Source: Rhodobacteraceae bacterium UBA6273 | GTDB taxonomy: Bacteria > Pseudomonadota > Alphaproteobacteria > Rhodobacterales > Rhodobacteraceae | DNA length: 5,678 nucleotides | Direction: 5' to 3' | Assembly (NCBI GenBank): GCA_002440625.1 | Contig: DJUV01000037.1 | Span: 1-5,678 of the forward strand | Part shown: in pieces, positions 5,197 to 5,678 of the stretch | How the letters are laid out: every line of letters starts with the position of its first letter | Numbering within the stretch: position 1 is the stretch's first letter | Notes under the pieces: model-generated | Database searches by the model: none | Told to the model about the DNA's origin: nothing | The model's input: the letters and a program-made list of their open reading frames with translations, nothing else | Made by a program: the position numbers and the translations under genes

Positions 5197-5678
5197 GTGG
5201 ATGACCCGCGCGGCCGTCTGACGAAGGACGGTATCAGGATTTACGAGGCTTCGGATTTCGAAGGGATGCGGGTCGCCGGGCGGCTCGCCGCCGAGATTCT
5301 GGATGCGGTGGCGGTACTGGTCGAACCGGGCGTCACGACCGGCTCGATCGACGCCTTCATCGAGGAAAAGGTCAATTCCGCCGGGGCGAAATCCGCTACC
5401 ATCGGCTATCGCGGCTATCAGCACGCCTCCTGCATTTCCGTCAACCATGTCGTTTGCCACGGGATTCCGGGGCCGAAACTTCTGAAGGACGGCGATATCC
5501 TCAATATCGACGTGACCGTGATCGTCGACGGCTGGTACGGCGATTCGAGCCGGATGTATGTGGCCGGCGCGATGAACCGCAAGGCCGAGCGTCTGGTGCA
5601 GGTCACCCATGACGCGCTGATGCTGGGGATCGAGGCGGTCAAGCCCGGCAATACTTTCGGCGACATCGGCCATGCGAT
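5197..5678 (+). CDS. map: type I methionine aminopeptidase, N-terminal part (3' end outside window)
   Basis: Methionine aminopeptidase removes the initiator methionine from nascent proteins after deformylation and is generally essential in bacteria. The 160 visible complete codons cover a short N-terminal stretch and the first half of the pita-bread fold. Landmarks are EGMRVAGRLAAEIL (22-35), the PGVTTGSID segment (44-52), ASCISVNHVVCHGIPG (77-92) and DGDILNIDVTVIVDGWYGDSSRM (from residue 98). H88 matches the substrate-contacting His79 of E. coli MetAP, and D105 and D116 match the metal ligands Asp97 and Asp108. The remaining ligands (His171, Glu204 and Glu235 in E. coli) would lie beyond the right edge. 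There is no long N-terminal extension or zinc-finger domain. Translation starts at GTG behind a strong ribosome binding site. The gene is divergent from the cinA-like gene with 128 bases between them. Confidence 0.95.
   Translation, partial: MDDPRGRLTKDGIRIYEASDFEGMRVAGRLAAEILDAVAVLVEPGVTTGSIDAFIEEKVNSAGAKSATIGYRGYQHASCISVNHVVCHGIPGPKLLKDGDILNIDVTVIVDGWYGDSSRMYVAGAMNRKAERLVQVTHDALMLGIEAVKPGNTFGDIGHA

Noticed and set aside
5089..5673. Minus-strand open frame of 194 codons opposite map
   Set aside because: It runs through the highly conserved metal-ligand region of map on the other strand and into the cinA upstream region, with no protein-like features.

Overview
The window looks like an ordinary chromosomal stretch from a GC-rich alphaproteobacterium, most likely of the Rhodobacteraceae type. 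That placement is inferred from base composition, codon use and the look of the proteins; no search was run. Seven protein-coding genes account for nearly all of it. No tRNA, rRNA, insertion sequence, CRISPR array or prophage-like segment was seen.

Layout: (1) 1-1017 (+) is the C-terminal half of an NADPH-dependent 2,4-dienoyl-CoA reductase (FadH), cut by the left edge exactly at its Fe-S cysteine cluster. (2) 1018-1171 is an intergenic stretch with a weak terminator-like hairpin and small palindromes. (3) 1172-2077 (+) is a LysR-family regulator of the CrgA-like subgroup. (4) A 40-base convergent gap follows, and then a four-gene block read on the minus strand. In transcription order it runs: 5068-4346, a CinA N-terminal-type (MoaB/COG1058) protein; 4349-3642, a GNAT acetyltransferase; 3622-3047, an AhpD-like carboxymuconolactone decarboxylase-family protein with a CxxC site; 3050-2118, an exported OmpA-domain protein. 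Two of its three junctions are 4-base ATGA overlaps and the third is a 19-base gap, so this is almost certainly one operon. (5) 5069-5196 is a divergent intergenic region with two adjacent perfect dyads. (6) 5197-5678 (+) is the 5' part of a type I methionine aminopeptidase gene with a GTG start and a strong ribosome binding site.

FadH feeds unsaturated fatty acids into beta-oxidation, and the LysR gene downstream may or may not regulate it. The four-gene operon joins a nucleotide- or pterin-handling fold, an acetyltransferase, a thiol-redox protein and a periplasmic peptidoglycan-binding protein. There is no obvious shared pathway, and the link may be only co-expression. Methionine aminopeptidase is a housekeeping enzyme.

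I found no convincing new system. The points most worth a second look are the paired dyads in front of map, the unassigned cysteine-containing N-terminal region of the OmpA-domain protein, the apparent degenerate first half of the GNAT protein, and the tight coupling of the minus-strand operon.
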